A stretch of 64,000 bases of DNA from Mycobacterium sp. 3519A (GTDB taxonomy: Bacteria > Actinomycetota > Actinomycetes > Mycobacteriales > Mycobacteriaceae). How positions within the stretch are numbered: the stretch's first letter is position 1; every line of letters starts with the position of its first letter. The stretch spans positions 744,001 through 808,000 of the forward strand of contig NZ_OESG01000012.1 in the NCBI RefSeq assembly GCF_900240945.1, in the 5' to 3' direction. The notes below the pieces were generated by a model. That model searched no databases, was not told where the DNA came from, and saw nothing but the letters and a program-made list of their open reading frames with translations. This document shows, piece by piece, positions 17,422 to 26,214 of the stretch. A program made the position numbers and the translations under genes.

Positions 17422-17859
17422 ATGATGAAAATTGGCAGCGCCCACCTGTGGGTGCACGATCAGGAAGCGGCGCTGAAATTCTGGACCGATCTGGTCGGGA
17501 TGGAAGTGCGTCAGGATGTGTCCTTCCCCGAAGAAATGGGCGACTTCCGTTGGCTCACAGTCGGTCCGCCCGGCCAGGATGACGTCAGCCTCGTCTTGAT
17601 GGCCGTGCCCGGCCAGCCGGTGATGGACGCGCCCACCCGCCAACAAGTGCTCGACCTGACGGCCAAGGGCTTCGCGGGCACGGTCTTCCTCACCACCGAC
17701 GACATCCAGCGCGACTACGACGAAATGACTTCCCGCGGCGTCGAGTTCACCGAGCCGCCACACCAGATGCCTTACGGAATCGACTCCGGATTCCGCGATC
17801 CGTCGGGAAACAGCGTGCGACTGACCCAATTAGCGCCGCCTCCGGCCAATACTGTGTAG
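17422..17859 (+). CDS. VOC-family (glyoxalase/dioxygenase-like) protein
   Basis: A 145-residue vicinal-oxygen-chelate fold protein with two beta-alpha-beta-beta-beta halves. The first strand carries a candidate metal His (MKIGSAHLWVHDQEAALKFWTDLVGMEV), and the second half ends in GIDSGFRDPSGNSVRLTQ, the usual end of the fold. It could be a glyoxalase, a dioxygenase or an antibiotic-binding protein; the substrate is not inferable. Two adjacent ATGs exist and the first is used. It follows the AraC-type regulator by ten bases and directly abuts the membrane methyltransferase gene, so the three look like one operon. Confidence 0.85.
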   Translation: MMKIGSAHLWVHDQEAALKFWTDLVGMEVRQDVSFPEEMGDFRWLTVGPPGQDDVSLVLMAVPGQPVMDAPTRQQVLDLTAKGFAGTVFLTTDDIQRDYDEMTSRGVEFTEPPHQMPYGIDSGFRDPSGNSVRLTQLAPPPANTV

Positions 17860-18375
17860 GTGCGCACCTCGACCGCAGCGGTCGGTTCGGCGGCCTTCTT
17901 CGTGGTGGCCCCGGGCACCTTCGCGGGACTGGGCCCATGGCTGATCACCCGATGGGAGATCCCGGAGTCCAGTCCCCCGCTGCGGGTGGCGCTCGGGGTG
18001 GCGCTGATCGTGCTCGGCCTCATCCCGCCGGTGCACGCGTTCGTCCAGTTCGCCAAGGCCGGTGGCACGCCGATGCCCGCCGCGCCGCCGGAACAGCTTG
18101 TCGTATCGGGGTTCAACCGGTTCGTGCGCAACCCGATGTACGTCGGACTGCTGACGGTGATCCTCGGCCAGGCACTGCTCTTCGACAACCCGTGGCTGGT
18201 GCTCTACGCCGTCATCGGCTGGATCGCGACGGCGTCATTCGTGCACTGGTACGAGGAACCGACCCTCGTGAAGTCGTTCGGCGAGCAATACGAGGAGTAT
18301 CGCCGCAACGTGCCTGCCTGGACTCCACGCCTGACGCCGTGGCAGCCGGCGTCTCAGAATGGTGGTGGTTCGTAG
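17860..18375 (+). CDS. membrane methyltransferase of the isoprenylcysteine/phospholipid methyltransferase family
   Basis: A 171-residue integral membrane protein beginning at a GTG that directly follows the previous stop codon. Hydrophobic segments lie at about 8-28, 45-63, 92-110 and 115-130. The signature of the PEMT/ICMT superfamily is clear: VVSGFNRFVRNPMYVG, then HWYEEPTLVKSFGEQYEEYRRNVPAWTPRL, where the Glu-Glu and Tyr contribute to the S-adenosylmethionine site. The methyl acceptor is unknown. The last 22 bases overlap the 3' end of the convergent HNH gene, so the transcripts overlap. Confidence 0.85.
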   Translation: MRTSTAAVGSAAFFVVAPGTFAGLGPWLITRWEIPESSPPLRVALGVALIVLGLIPPVHAFVQFAKAGGTPMPAAPPEQLVVSGFNRFVRNPMYVGLLTVILGQALLFDNPWLVLYAVIGWIATASFVHWYEEPTLVKSFGEQYEEYRRNVPAWTPRLTPWQPASQNGGGS

Positions 18376-19787
18376 TTTTCGGCGAGCCAGGCTTGGCGTT
18401 GGCGTTCTTCGTCGGCGATCAGGTCGCTGCGTTGGCGGCGTTCGGCGGTGATGCGGTCGCGGCGGTTCTGCTCACGGGTCTGCGTGCGCCGCGGCATCAT
18501 CACCTCCCGATACCGCCCAGCCTCTGGCTGCACACCGGGCACCACTAACGCCTCGATGGGCTGGCCCAGGGTGGGAAACAACGCCGCCCCATGCGCTTCA
18601 CACTCGTAGGTGTGTCCGGTGGGGCTGGTCAACACGATCGTGCCGTCGGGCTTCTGCTGCTCAGCCCACCCCGGGTGAAACGTCTTGATCAAATGATGAA
18701 GCCGGCAGTAATGCTTGAGCTCTGAGACATGGGTGAGCCCACCGGGATAGGGCACCGTATGGTCCAAATCGCAGTGGGCGACCGGTTTATCGCAGCCCGG
18801 CCAGCGACACGTCAGATCCCGGCATCGGGTGAACTCCCGCGTCACCGCCGAAGGCCGATACCCCGGATCCGGCGTCGGACTCGGCACCACCACCGGCTTG
18901 AGCTGCGCGCCGCGGGCCACGGTGCGCACGGATTCGGCGGGCAACACCCCGAACCCGGCCAGATACCCCGGCGCATCACTGCTGCCCGCCACGGTGGCCT
19001 GCTCGGCCAGCACATGAATGACCACCGACGCCGCCGCAGCCGCCTTGTCCCGTTCGACACCGGCCGGGCAATCCTCCCGCCCGCACTCACAGGCCAGGGT
19101 GGCTTCCCCGCGGCCCAACGCCCCACCCGCGGCCGCGCGACGCTGCTGATGGCTACGCGGATCCTGCGGGCACACCGTCGCGGCGATCACATCCAACCGC
19201 GCGGTCAACGCCGCACCATCCTCAGCGCGCATCGACCCACTGATGAGGGTCATCCCCGGCTGCGTCGGCGAAGCGGTGAGGTCGAGATAACACTGCTGAT
19301 CCACCGTCGCCGGCACCCGCACCCCGGCCGGATCAAAAGTGGCCACCCACTGATCCACCCGATCCCGCAGTTTGGGCGCCGACAGTTTCATCCACTTACC
19401 GCATTGCTCGGCGATCGCCGAATCCAACCCCGGCATCACCGCATCCTCGACGTTCTCAGTCCGCGCGACGATCGTCGCGACCAGCCGGTAGTCGATCACC
19501 CCGGTCATAAACACCCGCGCCACCCGCGGCAGCCGATGCCACAAATTACAGGCGAACTGCACCTGGGCCACCGCCCGGGCATGACTGATGTGCTGCACCG
19601 CGGCGATCTCAGCGGCCACCCCATCGCAATGATCAGCCATCCACCACCGACACTCGGCCAACGGTTCCCTGCGCCGCACGAACAACTCCGCCACCGCGGC
19701 CAGCCGTTGAGCGATCGCCGTCGACTCATCACGCGTCGACTCACCCATCACCTCGATGAGCTCCCCATCCCCAAACCCCTCGAACAC
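18354..19787 (-). CDS. DUF222 and HNH endonuclease domain protein (13E12 family)
   Basis: A 477-residue protein of the 13E12/DUF222 family, which is multi-copy in mycobacteria. The DUF222 region fills about 20-300. A C-terminal HNH nuclease motif follows (CRWPGCDKPVAHCDLDHTVPYPGG ... YCRLHHLIKTFH, about 350-400) with paired cysteines and histidines for zinc and the metal-ion site. The C-terminal tail is strongly basic and glutamine-rich. No synteny partner sits here in M. tuberculosis as I recall it. Members of the family contain or lie beside repeats used by phage phiRv1 for integration, and they behave like selfish genes. The frame is full length, with no disruption seen. Confidence 0.88.
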   Translation of the reverse strand: MFEGFGDGELIEVMGESTRDESTAIAQRLAAVAELFVRRREPLAECRWWMADHCDGVAAEIAAVQHISHARAVAQVQFACNLWHRLPRVARVFMTGVIDYRLVATIVARTENVEDAVMPGLDSAIAEQCGKWMKLSAPKLRDRVDQWVATFDPAGVRVPATVDQQCYLDLTASPTQPGMTLISGSMRAEDGAALTARLDVIAATVCPQDPRSHQQRRAAAGGALGRGEATLACECGREDCPAGVERDKAAAAASVVIHVLAEQATVAGSSDAPGYLAGFGVLPAESVRTVARGAQLKPVVVPSPTPDPGYRPSAVTREFTRCRDLTCRWPGCDKPVAHCDLDHTVPYPGGLTHVSELKHYCRLHHLIKTFHPGWAEQQKPDGTIVLTSPTGHTYECEAHGAALFPTLGQPIEALVVPGVQPEAGRYREVMMPRRTQTREQNRRDRITAERRQRSDLIADEERQRQAWLAENYEPPPF

Positions 19788-19853
19788 ATGTTCGACACTG
19801 CCACACGACTACGACAAATCTCACGCATCCGCCCCCACCTGCGTCTACAAGGC

Positions 19854-20366
19854 ATGAACACCCGACATGCGGTAATCGAGAGCCCGCTCGGCGAACTGAC
19901 CCTCGTCGCCGAGGACGACGCGCTGACCGGCCTGTACTTCCGGCACCACTGGTATCGGCCCGCTGACGACGCGGTGGGCCCGAGGGTCGACGCCGACGCC
20001 GACGAACTACTCGCCAGGGCACGGACCCAACTGCTCGACTATCTGGCGGGCCGCCGCGGCGGATTCGCACTCCCCACCCGCCTGCACGGCGACGAAACCC
20101 AGCGGCGCATCTGGCATCTGCTGAGCACCATCCCGTACGGCGAGACGATCACCTACGGCGAACTGGCCGCCGTGGTCGGCGACGGCATCACCGCCCGCGA
20201 GATCGGGCAGGCGGTCGGTCGCAACCCGCTGAGCATCGTGATCCCGTGCCACCGGGTACTCGGCAAGAACGGCAGGCTGACCGGATATGCGGGCGGACTC
20301 CGACGGAAGCAACTTCTGCTGGAATTGGAGGAACCGAGCGCGGTGAAGGAGGCGCGGTTGTTCTGA
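19854..20366 (+). CDS. ogt: methylated-DNA-[protein]-cysteine S-methyltransferase
   Basis: Suicide repair protein of 170 residues that removes O6-alkyl groups from guanine. The acceptor cysteine is Cys132 in IVIPCHRVLG, preceded by the helix-turn-helix arginine finger region (REIGQAVGRNPLS) and followed by GYAGGLRRKQLLLELE. The N-terminal RNase H-like domain has lost zinc ligands, as is usual in Ogt. The start ATG at 19854 gives MNTRHAVIESPLG; the longer frame upstream lies opposite the HNH gene. The stop codon overlaps the next ATG (TGATG), so it is coupled to the 2OG-oxygenase gene. Confidence 0.93.
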   Translation: MNTRHAVIESPLGELTLVAEDDALTGLYFRHHWYRPADDAVGPRVDADADELLARARTQLLDYLAGRRGGFALPTRLHGDETQRRIWHLLSTIPYGETITYGELAAVVGDGITAREIGQAVGRNPLSIVIPCHRVLGKNGRLTGYAGGLRRKQLLLELEEPSAVKEARLF

Positions 20367-21082
20367 TGACTTCGACGCCATGGCAGAGGCGGGTCGAGTC
20401 CGCCGACTGGGACGCAATCACCGCTGAGCTCAACGACTTTGGAGGCGCGTTACTGCCCCGGCTGCTCACCAAGGCCGAGGCCGAGAAGATCCGCGGGTGC
20501 TACCCCGACGACCAGCTGTTCCGTGCGACGATCGACATGCGCAGATACCGGTTCGGCGAAGGCGAGTACAGGTACTTCCAGCAGCCCTATCCCCAACCCA
20601 TCGAGGCGCTCAAGCAGGCGCTCTATCCGCGGCTACTGCCGATCGCGCGGGACTGGTGGACCAAGCTGGGCCGCACCGCCCCATGGCCGGACACGCTCGA
20701 GGAGTGGCTGGACATGTGCCACGACGCCGGCCAGACGAAATCCACCGCGATCCTGCTCAAGTACGCGAAAGGCGACTGGAACGCCCTGCACCGAGACCTC
20801 TACGGCGACTTGGTCTTTCCGCTGCAAGTGGTGATCAACCTCAGCGAACCCAGTGTCGACCACACTGGCGGCGAGTTCCTGCTCGTCGAACAGCGTCCGC
20901 GCGCGCAGTCCCGCGGCACCGCGACGTTGCTGCCGTTCGGTCACGGGTTCGTCTTCACCACCCGTGAGCGTCCCGTCGAATCAACCCGCGGTTGGTCGGC
21001 ATCCCCCGTGCGACACGGCGTTTCGGCCGTCCGCTCAGGTGAGAGGTTCACCCTCGGACTCGTCTTCCACGACGCCGCGTGA
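20366..21082 (+). CDS. 2OG-Fe(II) dioxygenase, likely Rv2227 ortholog
   Basis: A 238-residue 2-oxoglutarate/iron oxygenase. The iron ligands are visible as His142-x-Asp144 in LHRDLYGDLVFPLQVVINLSEP and a distal His217 in SASPVRHGVSAVRSGERFTLGLVFHD, followed by the arginine that binds 2-oxoglutarate. The start is the ATG overlapping the ogt stop. Coupling to ogt suggests a role in reversing alkylation damage, as AlkB relatives do, but the sequence resembles the uncharacterised Rv2227 type rather than AlkB. An amino-acid or protein substrate is also possible. Its 3' end nearly touches the convergent methyltransferase gene. Confidence 0.82.
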   Translation: MTSTPWQRRVESADWDAITAELNDFGGALLPRLLTKAEAEKIRGCYPDDQLFRATIDMRRYRFGEGEYRYFQQPYPQPIEALKQALYPRLLPIARDWWTKLGRTAPWPDTLEEWLDMCHDAGQTKSTAILLKYAKGDWNALHRDLYGDLVFPLQVVINLSEPSVDHTGGEFLLVEQRPRAQSRGTATLLPFGHGFVFTTRERPVESTRGWSASPVRHGVSAVRSGERFTLGLVFHDAA

Positions 21083-21086
21083 GCTC

Positions 21087-21701
21087 TCAGCGCCGCCGCA
21101 GCACGATCACGTTGTCCGTCCACGTCGCGGTCTGTCCGGCCACTTCCCGCTCGACTGCATCGACACGTTCGCGCTCCCACTCGTCGCCGAGTTCCAGCCC
21201 TTCGATGACCTGCTCTGCGCTCGGGAAGTCGTGGTGGTGATGGTCGAGCTCCGATGCCCAGGGCGGTGGCCCCGCGTGATCGACGATCACCAACGCCCCG
21301 CCGGGGCGCACCGCGGTCGCGGCGCGCCGCAACACTTTTGGCCGGTCGAACGGGATCATCGAATGCAGGAATTGCGCGGAAATCAAATCGAAGGTGCCGT
21401 CGGGAAAGCTTTGCGAGAGGTCGCACTGTTCGAAGCGGATCCGGTCGCTCACCCCACGCTCCTCGGCGCCTGCGGCGGCCCGCTGCAACGCGATGTCCGA
21501 GATGTCTACGGCGACGACGGTCCAGCCGCGCTCGGCGAGCCACCACGCGTCGGCGCCCTCCCCACAACCGAGGTCCAGCGCATGGCCCGGCGGAAACGAC
21601 GAAACGATCTCCGCCAGACGGACATTGACCCGACCGCTCCATCGCTTGTCGCGTTCGGCGTACCGCTGCTCCCAGTGTTCCTTCGCATCAGGCGTCGACA
21701 T
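21087..21701 (-). CDS. class I SAM-dependent methyltransferase
   Basis: A 204-residue methyltransferase. Motif I is HALDLGCGEGADAWWLAERGWTVVAVDIS, motif II VRPGGALVIVDH. The middle has RFEQCDLSQSFPDGTFDLISAQFLHS, and the C-terminal region has a histidine-rich loop SELDHHHHDFPSAEQ. The acceptor is unknown; TehB-like detoxifying methyltransferases look similar. The chosen start, MSTPDAKEHWEQRY, has good agreement with family lengths. Its start overlaps the end of the upstream oxidoreductase gene by 14 bases, so both are expressed together and opposite to an XRE-cupin regulator. Confidence 0.85.
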   Translation of the reverse strand: MSTPDAKEHWEQRYAERDKRWSGRVNVRLAEIVSSFPPGHALDLGCGEGADAWWLAERGWTVVAVDISDIALQRAAAGAEERGVSDRIRFEQCDLSQSFPDGTFDLISAQFLHSMIPFDRPKVLRRAATAVRPGGALVIVDHAGPPPWASELDHHHHDFPSAEQVIEGLELGDEWERERVDAVEREVAGQTATWTDNVIVLRRR

Positions 21702-22647
21702 GTTCACTCCATTCCGGGACGGGCAGTCCACAATCGTCGGCCAGCAGGCTCTGCACCACCGACATACCGGCCAGCGAGCCGGCCGCAATGGCCGAGGCGA
21801 CCGAGGGCGGCAACACTGTACTGAGGTCACCGGCCGCGAAAACCCCTGGCGCAGAAGTGCGGCACAGGCCGTCCACCTTCACCGGTGTCTCGCCGAACGG
21901 CGTCGCCTCTCCAGGCTCCGCTCCGAGTTGCTCAGCCAGGCGCGAGCGCTGATGCAGTGTGGTGGCGGCAAGCAGGCCACGACATTCCAGTCGGCCGCCG
22001 TCGGTGAACTGCACGGCTTCGAGTTGACCGTCGCGCCCGGTGAGTTCGGCCACCGAGCGCTCGTCGATCTTGACCGCTGCCGCGGTCAGCCGGGCCCGGT
22101 CGTCATCGCTGAGATCCGCCTCGCCGTCGGTCAACAAGATCAGATCTTCGGTCCACCCGCGCAACAGCAACGCCGAATGGATCGCCTTCTCGCCGCGGGC
22201 CAGCACGGCAAGGGGCCGATCGCGCAGTTCCCAGCCGTCGCAGAACGGGCAATGGAAAACCGAGCGACCCCAATACTCTTTCAGTCCCTTCACCTCAGGC
22301 GGCCGGTACTCCATACCGGTGGCGAGCACCACCCGACGCGTCTGCTCACCGGACCCGTCGGACAGCTTCAGGTCGAACGCGTCGCCGACCCGCTCCCCGG
22401 AGACCACCTCACAGTTCCGTACCTCGACGGTCGGATACTTCGTGAGCTCCCGACGGCCGATCTCGTACAGTTCCGCAGGCGACCGGCCGTCATGCCCAAG
22501 CAGGCCTCCGACGCCATGTGCGGCCAGGTTGCTCTGATTCCCCGCGTCGACGACAAGCGTTCGCCGCCTGGCCCGGCCCAGCACCAGCGCGGCGCTCAGG
22601 CCTGCCGCACCGCCGCCCACGACGACGCAATCCCATTTCGAGTTCAT
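21688..22647 (-). CDS. thioredoxin-reductase-like FAD/NAD(P) oxidoreductase
   Basis: A 319-residue flavoprotein. The FAD loop is VVVGGGAAGLSAALVLGRARRRTLVVDAG, the redox cysteines are Cys133 and Cys136 in FHCPFCDGWE, and the C-terminal FAD motif is SAPGVFAAGDLSTVLPPSVASAIAAGSLAG. The length and CPFCDG motif place it in a family of thioredoxin-reductase-like proteins whose partners are often not thioredoxin. The start MNSKWDCVVV was chosen because it sits just before the glycine loop and leaves 47 bases to the divergent XRE-cupin gene. The downstream methyltransferase overlaps it by 14 bases. Its physiological substrate is unknown. Confidence 0.87.
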   Translation of the reverse strand: MNSKWDCVVVGGGAAGLSAALVLGRARRRTLVVDAGNQSNLAAHGVGGLLGHDGRSPAELYEIGRRELTKYPTVEVRNCEVVSGERVGDAFDLKLSDGSGEQTRRVVLATGMEYRPPEVKGLKEYWGRSVFHCPFCDGWELRDRPLAVLARGEKAIHSALLLRGWTEDLILLTDGEADLSDDDRARLTAAAVKIDERSVAELTGRDGQLEAVQFTDGGRLECRGLLAATTLHQRSRLAEQLGAEPGEATPFGETPVKVDGLCRTSAPGVFAAGDLSTVLPPSVASAIAAGSLAGMSVVQSLLADDCGLPVPEWSEHVDA

Positions 22648-22666
22648 GCTTCGAGCTTGCCCAAAA

Positions 22667-22674
22667 CCACGTGG
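22667..22674. promoter_or_regulatory. CCACGTGG palindrome in the divergent promoter gap
   Basis: A perfect eight-base palindrome in the 47-base gap between the oxidoreductase gene and the XRE-cupin regulator. It is the only obvious symmetric element there and could be the operator of the regulator. Short palindromes also arise by chance in GC-rich DNA. Confidence 0.25.
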
Positions 22675-22694
22675 ATCAATCAAACTCTCTTGCC

Positions 22695-23267
22695 ATGGAG
22701 GCAAAAAGCCCCGACTTCGACCTGCGGGTCCGGCAACGGCTCAAGCAACTGCGCACACAGCGCGGACTGACCCTCGAGGACGTGGCCAGCAGATCGAACA
22801 TCGACGTGTCGACGCTGAGCCGGTTGGAATCCGGAAAGCGCCGCCTCGCACTCGACCACCTGCCGCGACTGGCCACCGCGCTGTCGGTGAGCACCGACGA
22901 ACTCCTGCGCACGCCGGAGGCCGAGGACCCGCGCGTGAGGGCCGGTTCGCATACCCACCACGACGTGACGTACTGGCCGCTGACCCGCGCCGGTCCCGCG
23001 GGCGGCTTGCACGCGTACAAGATCCGCATCAACGCGCGGCGGCGCACCCCCCCCGCCGAACTGCCGGTGCACGAAGGCCAGGACTGGATGTACGTACTGT
23101 CGGGCCGGCTGAGGTTGATCCTCGGCGACAAGGACTTCATCATCAAACCCGGTGAAGCCGTGGAGTTTTCGACATGGACTCCGCATTGGTTCGGCACCGT
23201 CGACGGACCTGTCGAGGCGATCACACTGTTCGGGGTGCACGGCGAAAGGCTGCACCTGCACAGTTGA
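22695..23267 (+). CDS. XRE-type regulator with C-terminal cupin domain
   Basis: A 190-residue regulator. Residues about 10-68 form a lambda-repressor-like helix-turn-helix (RQRLKQLRTQRGLTLEDVASRSNIDVSTLSRLESGKRRLALDHLPRLATAL). Residues about 110-185 form a cupin barrel (ELPVHEGQDWMYVLSGRLRLILGDKDFIIKPGEAVEFSTWTPHWFGTV) that probably senses a small ligand or metal. The ATG at 22695 is the first in-frame start after the divergent gene. Being divergent from the oxidoreductase/methyltransferase pair, it very likely controls them. The 3' end converges on rnhC with no gap. Confidence 0.88.
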   Translation: MEAKSPDFDLRVRQRLKQLRTQRGLTLEDVASRSNIDVSTLSRLESGKRRLALDHLPRLATALSVSTDELLRTPEAEDPRVRAGSHTHHDVTYWPLTRAGPAGGLHAYKIRINARRRTPPAELPVHEGQDWMYVLSGRLRLILGDKDFIIKPGEAVEFSTWTPHWFGTVDGPVEAITLFGVHGERLHLHS

Positions 23268-24356
23268 CTACAGGTAGGCCGTCTGGTTGACCAACCGCAC
23301 CGAGGCCACGCCGTCCGGATAGAACTCCGCGATGGACAGCGAAGCGAGGTCGAGATGTAACCGGTAGAGGATGCCGGGGCCCGCGTCGAGTGCCGTCCGC
23401 AGCAGCGTCTTGATCGGCGTCACATGCGAAACCACCAACACTGTTGCACCGGCGTGCTCGTTGATGATTCGCGCCTGCGCGCGTCGCACCCGCTCGGCGA
23501 CACTGTCGAAGCTCTCGCCGTCAGGAGGGGCGATGCCGGCGTCGCGCAGCCAGCGCCGGTGTTGGTCGGGGTCACGCTCGGCCGCTTCGGCGAACGTCAA
23601 GCCTTCCCATGCCCCGAAGTCGGTTTCGATCAGATCGTGGTCGACCGCGACGTCGAGGCCGAGCGCCTTGGCTGCCGTCGCCGCCGTGTCGTACGCCCGC
23701 TGCAACGGCGAGGAGATGACGGCATCGATGCCGCCAGTTCGCGCGAGAAACTGTGCGGCCGCCTCCGCCTGCTGGCGTCCGACATCGGTCAGCGCAGGGT
23801 TGCCGCGGCCGGAATACCGCCGCTCCCTTGATAATTCAGTTTGCCCGTGGCGCAGCAGCAGAAAGCGGGTCGGCGCGCCGCGCGCACCGGTCCAGCCAGG
23901 GGACGACGCCACCGGTTGCGGTTGCTTCGGCTCTGCGGCCGCCTTCTCGAGTTCGGCCGCCGCATCCATCGCCTCGTTGGCCAGCCGATCGGCGTGGGCG
24001 TTCTTGGCGCGCGGGATCCAGGTGTAGCTGATCCGGTCGAACCGCCCCGCCAGTGCCTTCGCCTGCTGATGCAGCGGTTCGATATCGGGATGCTTGACCT
24101 TCCACCGGCCCGACATCTGTTCCACCACAAGCTTCGAGTCCATCGAGACCTCGACCTCGGTGGCGCCGAGTTTTGCCGCTTCCTCCAGGCCCGCGATCAA
24201 CCCGCGATATTCGGCGACGTTGTTGGTGGCCCGCCCGATCGCCTGCTTGCTCTCGGCAAGCACCGCGGTGCGGTCGGCCGTCCACACGACCGATCCGTAG
24301 CCTGCGGGCCCCGGGTTTCCGCGCGAGCCGCCGTCGGCCTCGACTATCACCTTCAC
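23268..24356 (-). CDS. rnhC: bifunctional RNase H / acid phosphatase (Rv2228c ortholog)
   Basis: A 362-residue fusion. Residues 1-135 are RNase HI, removing RNA from RNA-DNA hybrids, with catalytic Asp8, Glu49, Asp73 and Asp123 all in place. A linker rich in Ala/Pro/Lys follows, then a histidine-phosphatase domain from about residue 160 with the RHG motif (FLLLRHGQTELSRERRYSG) and a distal SHVTPIK. The phosphatase acts as CobC-like alpha-ribazole phosphatase in M. tuberculosis, giving a link to cobalamin. The GTG start at 24354-24356 overlaps the stop of the upstream zinc-ribbon gene by four bases (GTGA). It is the last gene of a four-gene chain with cobC at its head. Confidence 0.93.
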   Translation of the reverse strand: MKVIVEADGGSRGNPGPAGYGSVVWTADRTAVLAESKQAIGRATNNVAEYRGLIAGLEEAAKLGATEVEVSMDSKLVVEQMSGRWKVKHPDIEPLHQQAKALAGRFDRISYTWIPRAKNAHADRLANEAMDAAAELEKAAAEPKQPQPVASSPGWTGARGAPTRFLLLRHGQTELSRERRYSGRGNPALTDVGRQQAEAAAQFLARTGGIDAVISSPLQRAYDTAATAAKALGLDVAVDHDLIETDFGAWEGLTFAEAAERDPDQHRRWLRDAGIAPPDGESFDSVAERVRRAQARIINEHAGATVLVVSHVTPIKTLLRTALDAGPGILYRLHLDLASLSIAEFYPDGVASVRLVNQTAYL

Positions 24357-25090
24357 GCGCCGACTCCCTTGACTCGCAGCAGAATTGCGCCGCACTCGGG
24401 GCAACGCAGCACCTCGTCGTCGGCGGCGGCGGAGATGCGTGCCAACTCGCCGCGGTCGATCTCGATCCGGCACGCCCCGCAGCGACGGCCTTGCAGCACG
24501 CCTGCGCCTGCGCCACCGCGCGCACGCTGACGCTCGTACAACCCGACCAGATCGGGGTCCAGAGCGGCCACCAATTCGTCTCGGCGAGAAAGGGATTGGT
24601 GTTTGAGCTGATCTATTTCGCCTCGTGCGTCATCGCACGCCTGCTGCGCCTCGGCGAGCTTGGTCTGCAACTCGTCGATTCGGGCGAGCTCGTCGGCCTG
24701 CTGGCTCTGCAATTCCTCGCGACGCTCCATCACCTCCAGCAGCGAATCCTCGAGGCTGGCCTGACGCCGCTCCAGCGTCTCGAGTTCGTGCTGTAGGTCG
24801 GTCAGCTGTTTGGCGTCGACAGTGCCCCCGGACAGCAGCGACCGGTCGCGGTCCTCGCGCTGCCGGACAGAGTCGATCTCAGACTCGAACTTGGCCACCT
24901 GGCCGTCGAGGTCTTCCAGTGCGATCTGCACCGCGGCGAGACGGTCGTTGGCCTCTCGATGCGCCGACTGCGCCTCCTCGAGCTGCTGTTGGGCGGGCAG
25001 GTTCTTGGCCCGGTGCGCGATGCGGCTCAGCTCGGCGTCGAGTTCGGCCAGCTCGAGCAACGAACGTTGTTGCACTACTTCTGCTTTCAT
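24353..25090 (-). CDS. coiled-coil C4 zinc-ribbon protein, Rv2229c ortholog
   Basis: A 245-residue protein closely matching M. tuberculosis Rv2229c. Most of it (about 10-190) is heptad-rich alpha-helix forming a long coiled-coil hairpin. The C-terminus is a zinc ribbon with two CxxC pairs ([15 protein letters not shown] ... [12 protein letters not shown]). Its role is unknown; the zinc ribbon suggests nucleic-acid or protein binding. The start [14 protein letters not shown] matches the MTB start. It overlaps its upstream neighbour by four bases (ATGA at 25087-25090) and its downstream neighbour rnhC likewise, so expression is tightly coupled. Confidence 0.9.
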   Translation of the reverse strand: MKAEVVQQRSLLELAELDAELSRIAHRAKNLPAQQQLEEAQSAHREANDRLAAVQIALEDLDGQVAKFESEIDSVRQREDRDRSLLSGGTVDAKQLTDLQHELETLERRQASLEDSLLEVMERREELQSQQADELARIDELQTKLAEAQQACDDARGEIDQLKHQSLSRRDELVAALDPDLVGLYERQRARGGAGAGVLQGRRCGACRIEIDRGELARISAAADDEVLRCPECGAILLRVKGVGA

Positions 25091-26214
25091 GTTCCGTTTC
25101 TCTCGACGTTCCACGGATCGGTGCGCACCGTCGACACCCGCACCGGCAGCCTTTCACCGAAATGGTTCCGCAACAGTTCGGCCGCCTGTGTGCACCAGGG
25201 GTATTCACTGGCCCAGTGCGCGACGTCCACCAGCGCGACGTCCGACGCCCGCCGGTGCTCGTCGGCGGGATGGTGGCGCAGATCGGCGGTGACATAGGCC
25301 TGCACGCCTGCGCCAGCGACCCTGTCGAGCAGCGAGTCACCCGCTCCCCCGCACACCGCCACCCGCGACACCATCGCCGCCGAGTCGCCTGAGGCGCGCA
25401 CGCCCCACGAGGTGCCTGGCAGTGCGTCGTGGACGCGGGAAACGAACGCGGACAACGGTTCCGGCCGGGGCAACGTGCCGATGCGGCCCAACCCGACGTC
25501 GCCGGGGACCGCGGCCAGCGCGAAGATGTCGAACGCAGGCTCCTCGTACGGATGCGCAGACCGCAAGGCGGCGAGCACATGTGCGCGCAACCGGGTCGGC
25601 GCGACCATCTCCACCCTGTCCTCGGCCACCTTCTCGACGCTGCCCACGCTGCCGATCGCAGGCGACGCGCCCTCGTGCGGCAGGAACTGTCCGGTGCCGG
25701 GCACACTCCAGCTGCAGTGCGAATAGTCGCCGATGTGGCCCGCGCCGGCGGCGAACATCGCCTCGCGCACCCCGTCGGCGTCGGAGCTGGGCACGTAGAC
25801 CACCCACTTGTCCATGTCACCGCTCACCGAGATCGGCTCCAGCACCTCTTCGACGGTCAGCCCCAGCGCACTTGCCAGCGCGTCGGACACGCCAGGCGTC
25901 GCCGAATCGGCGTTGGTATGAGCGGTGAACAACGCCCGCCCAGTGCGGATCATCTGGTGCAGCAGCGCGCCCTTGGCGGTGCTGGCGGCGACGGTGTCGA
26001 CACCGCGCAACAACAGCGGGTGGTGCGCGAGCAGCAACCCGCTATCGGGTACTTCGGCGACGACGGCCGCAGTGGCGTCGACCGCGACGGTGACGGTTTC
26101 GACGGTCTCGGACGGGTCCCCGCAGACCAGGCCGACTGAATCCCAGCCCTGCGCCAGCCGCGGCGGATAGGCCTCGTCGAGGACACCGATGATCTCGGCC
26201 AGTTGGACGCTCAT
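25087..26214 (-). CDS. Nif3-like dinuclear metal-center protein, Rv2230c ortholog
   Basis: A 375-residue member of the NIF3/YbgI family, hexameric rings with a two-metal site. The metal-binding histidines are seen in [14 protein letters not shown] and near [12 protein letters not shown], and the C-terminal half has [15 protein letters not shown] with an acidic/histidine pair. Length is in the longer class, with an inserted PII-like domain between two NIF3 halves. Names such as 'GTP cyclohydrolase 1 type 2' are carried by homologues but the activity is unproven. It overlaps the upstream cobC gene by four bases (26211-26214). Confidence 0.9.
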   Translation of the reverse strand: MSVQLAEIIGVLDEAYPPRLAQGWDSVGLVCGDPSETVETVTVAVDATAAVVAEVPDSGLLLAHHPLLLRGVDTVAASTAKGALLHQMIRTGRALFTAHTNADSATPGVSDALASALGLTVEEVLEPISVSGDMDKWVVYVPSSDADGVREAMFAAGAGHIGDYSHCSWSVPGTGQFLPHEGASPAIGSVGSVEKVAEDRVEMVAPTRLRAHVLAALRSAHPYEEPAFDIFALAAVPGDVGLGRIGTLPRPEPLSAFVSRVHDALPGTSWGVRASGDSAAMVSRVAVCGGAGDSLLDRVAGAGVQAYVTADLRHHPADEHRRASDVALVDVAHWASEYPWCTQAAELLRNHFGERLPVRVSTVRTDPWNVERNGT

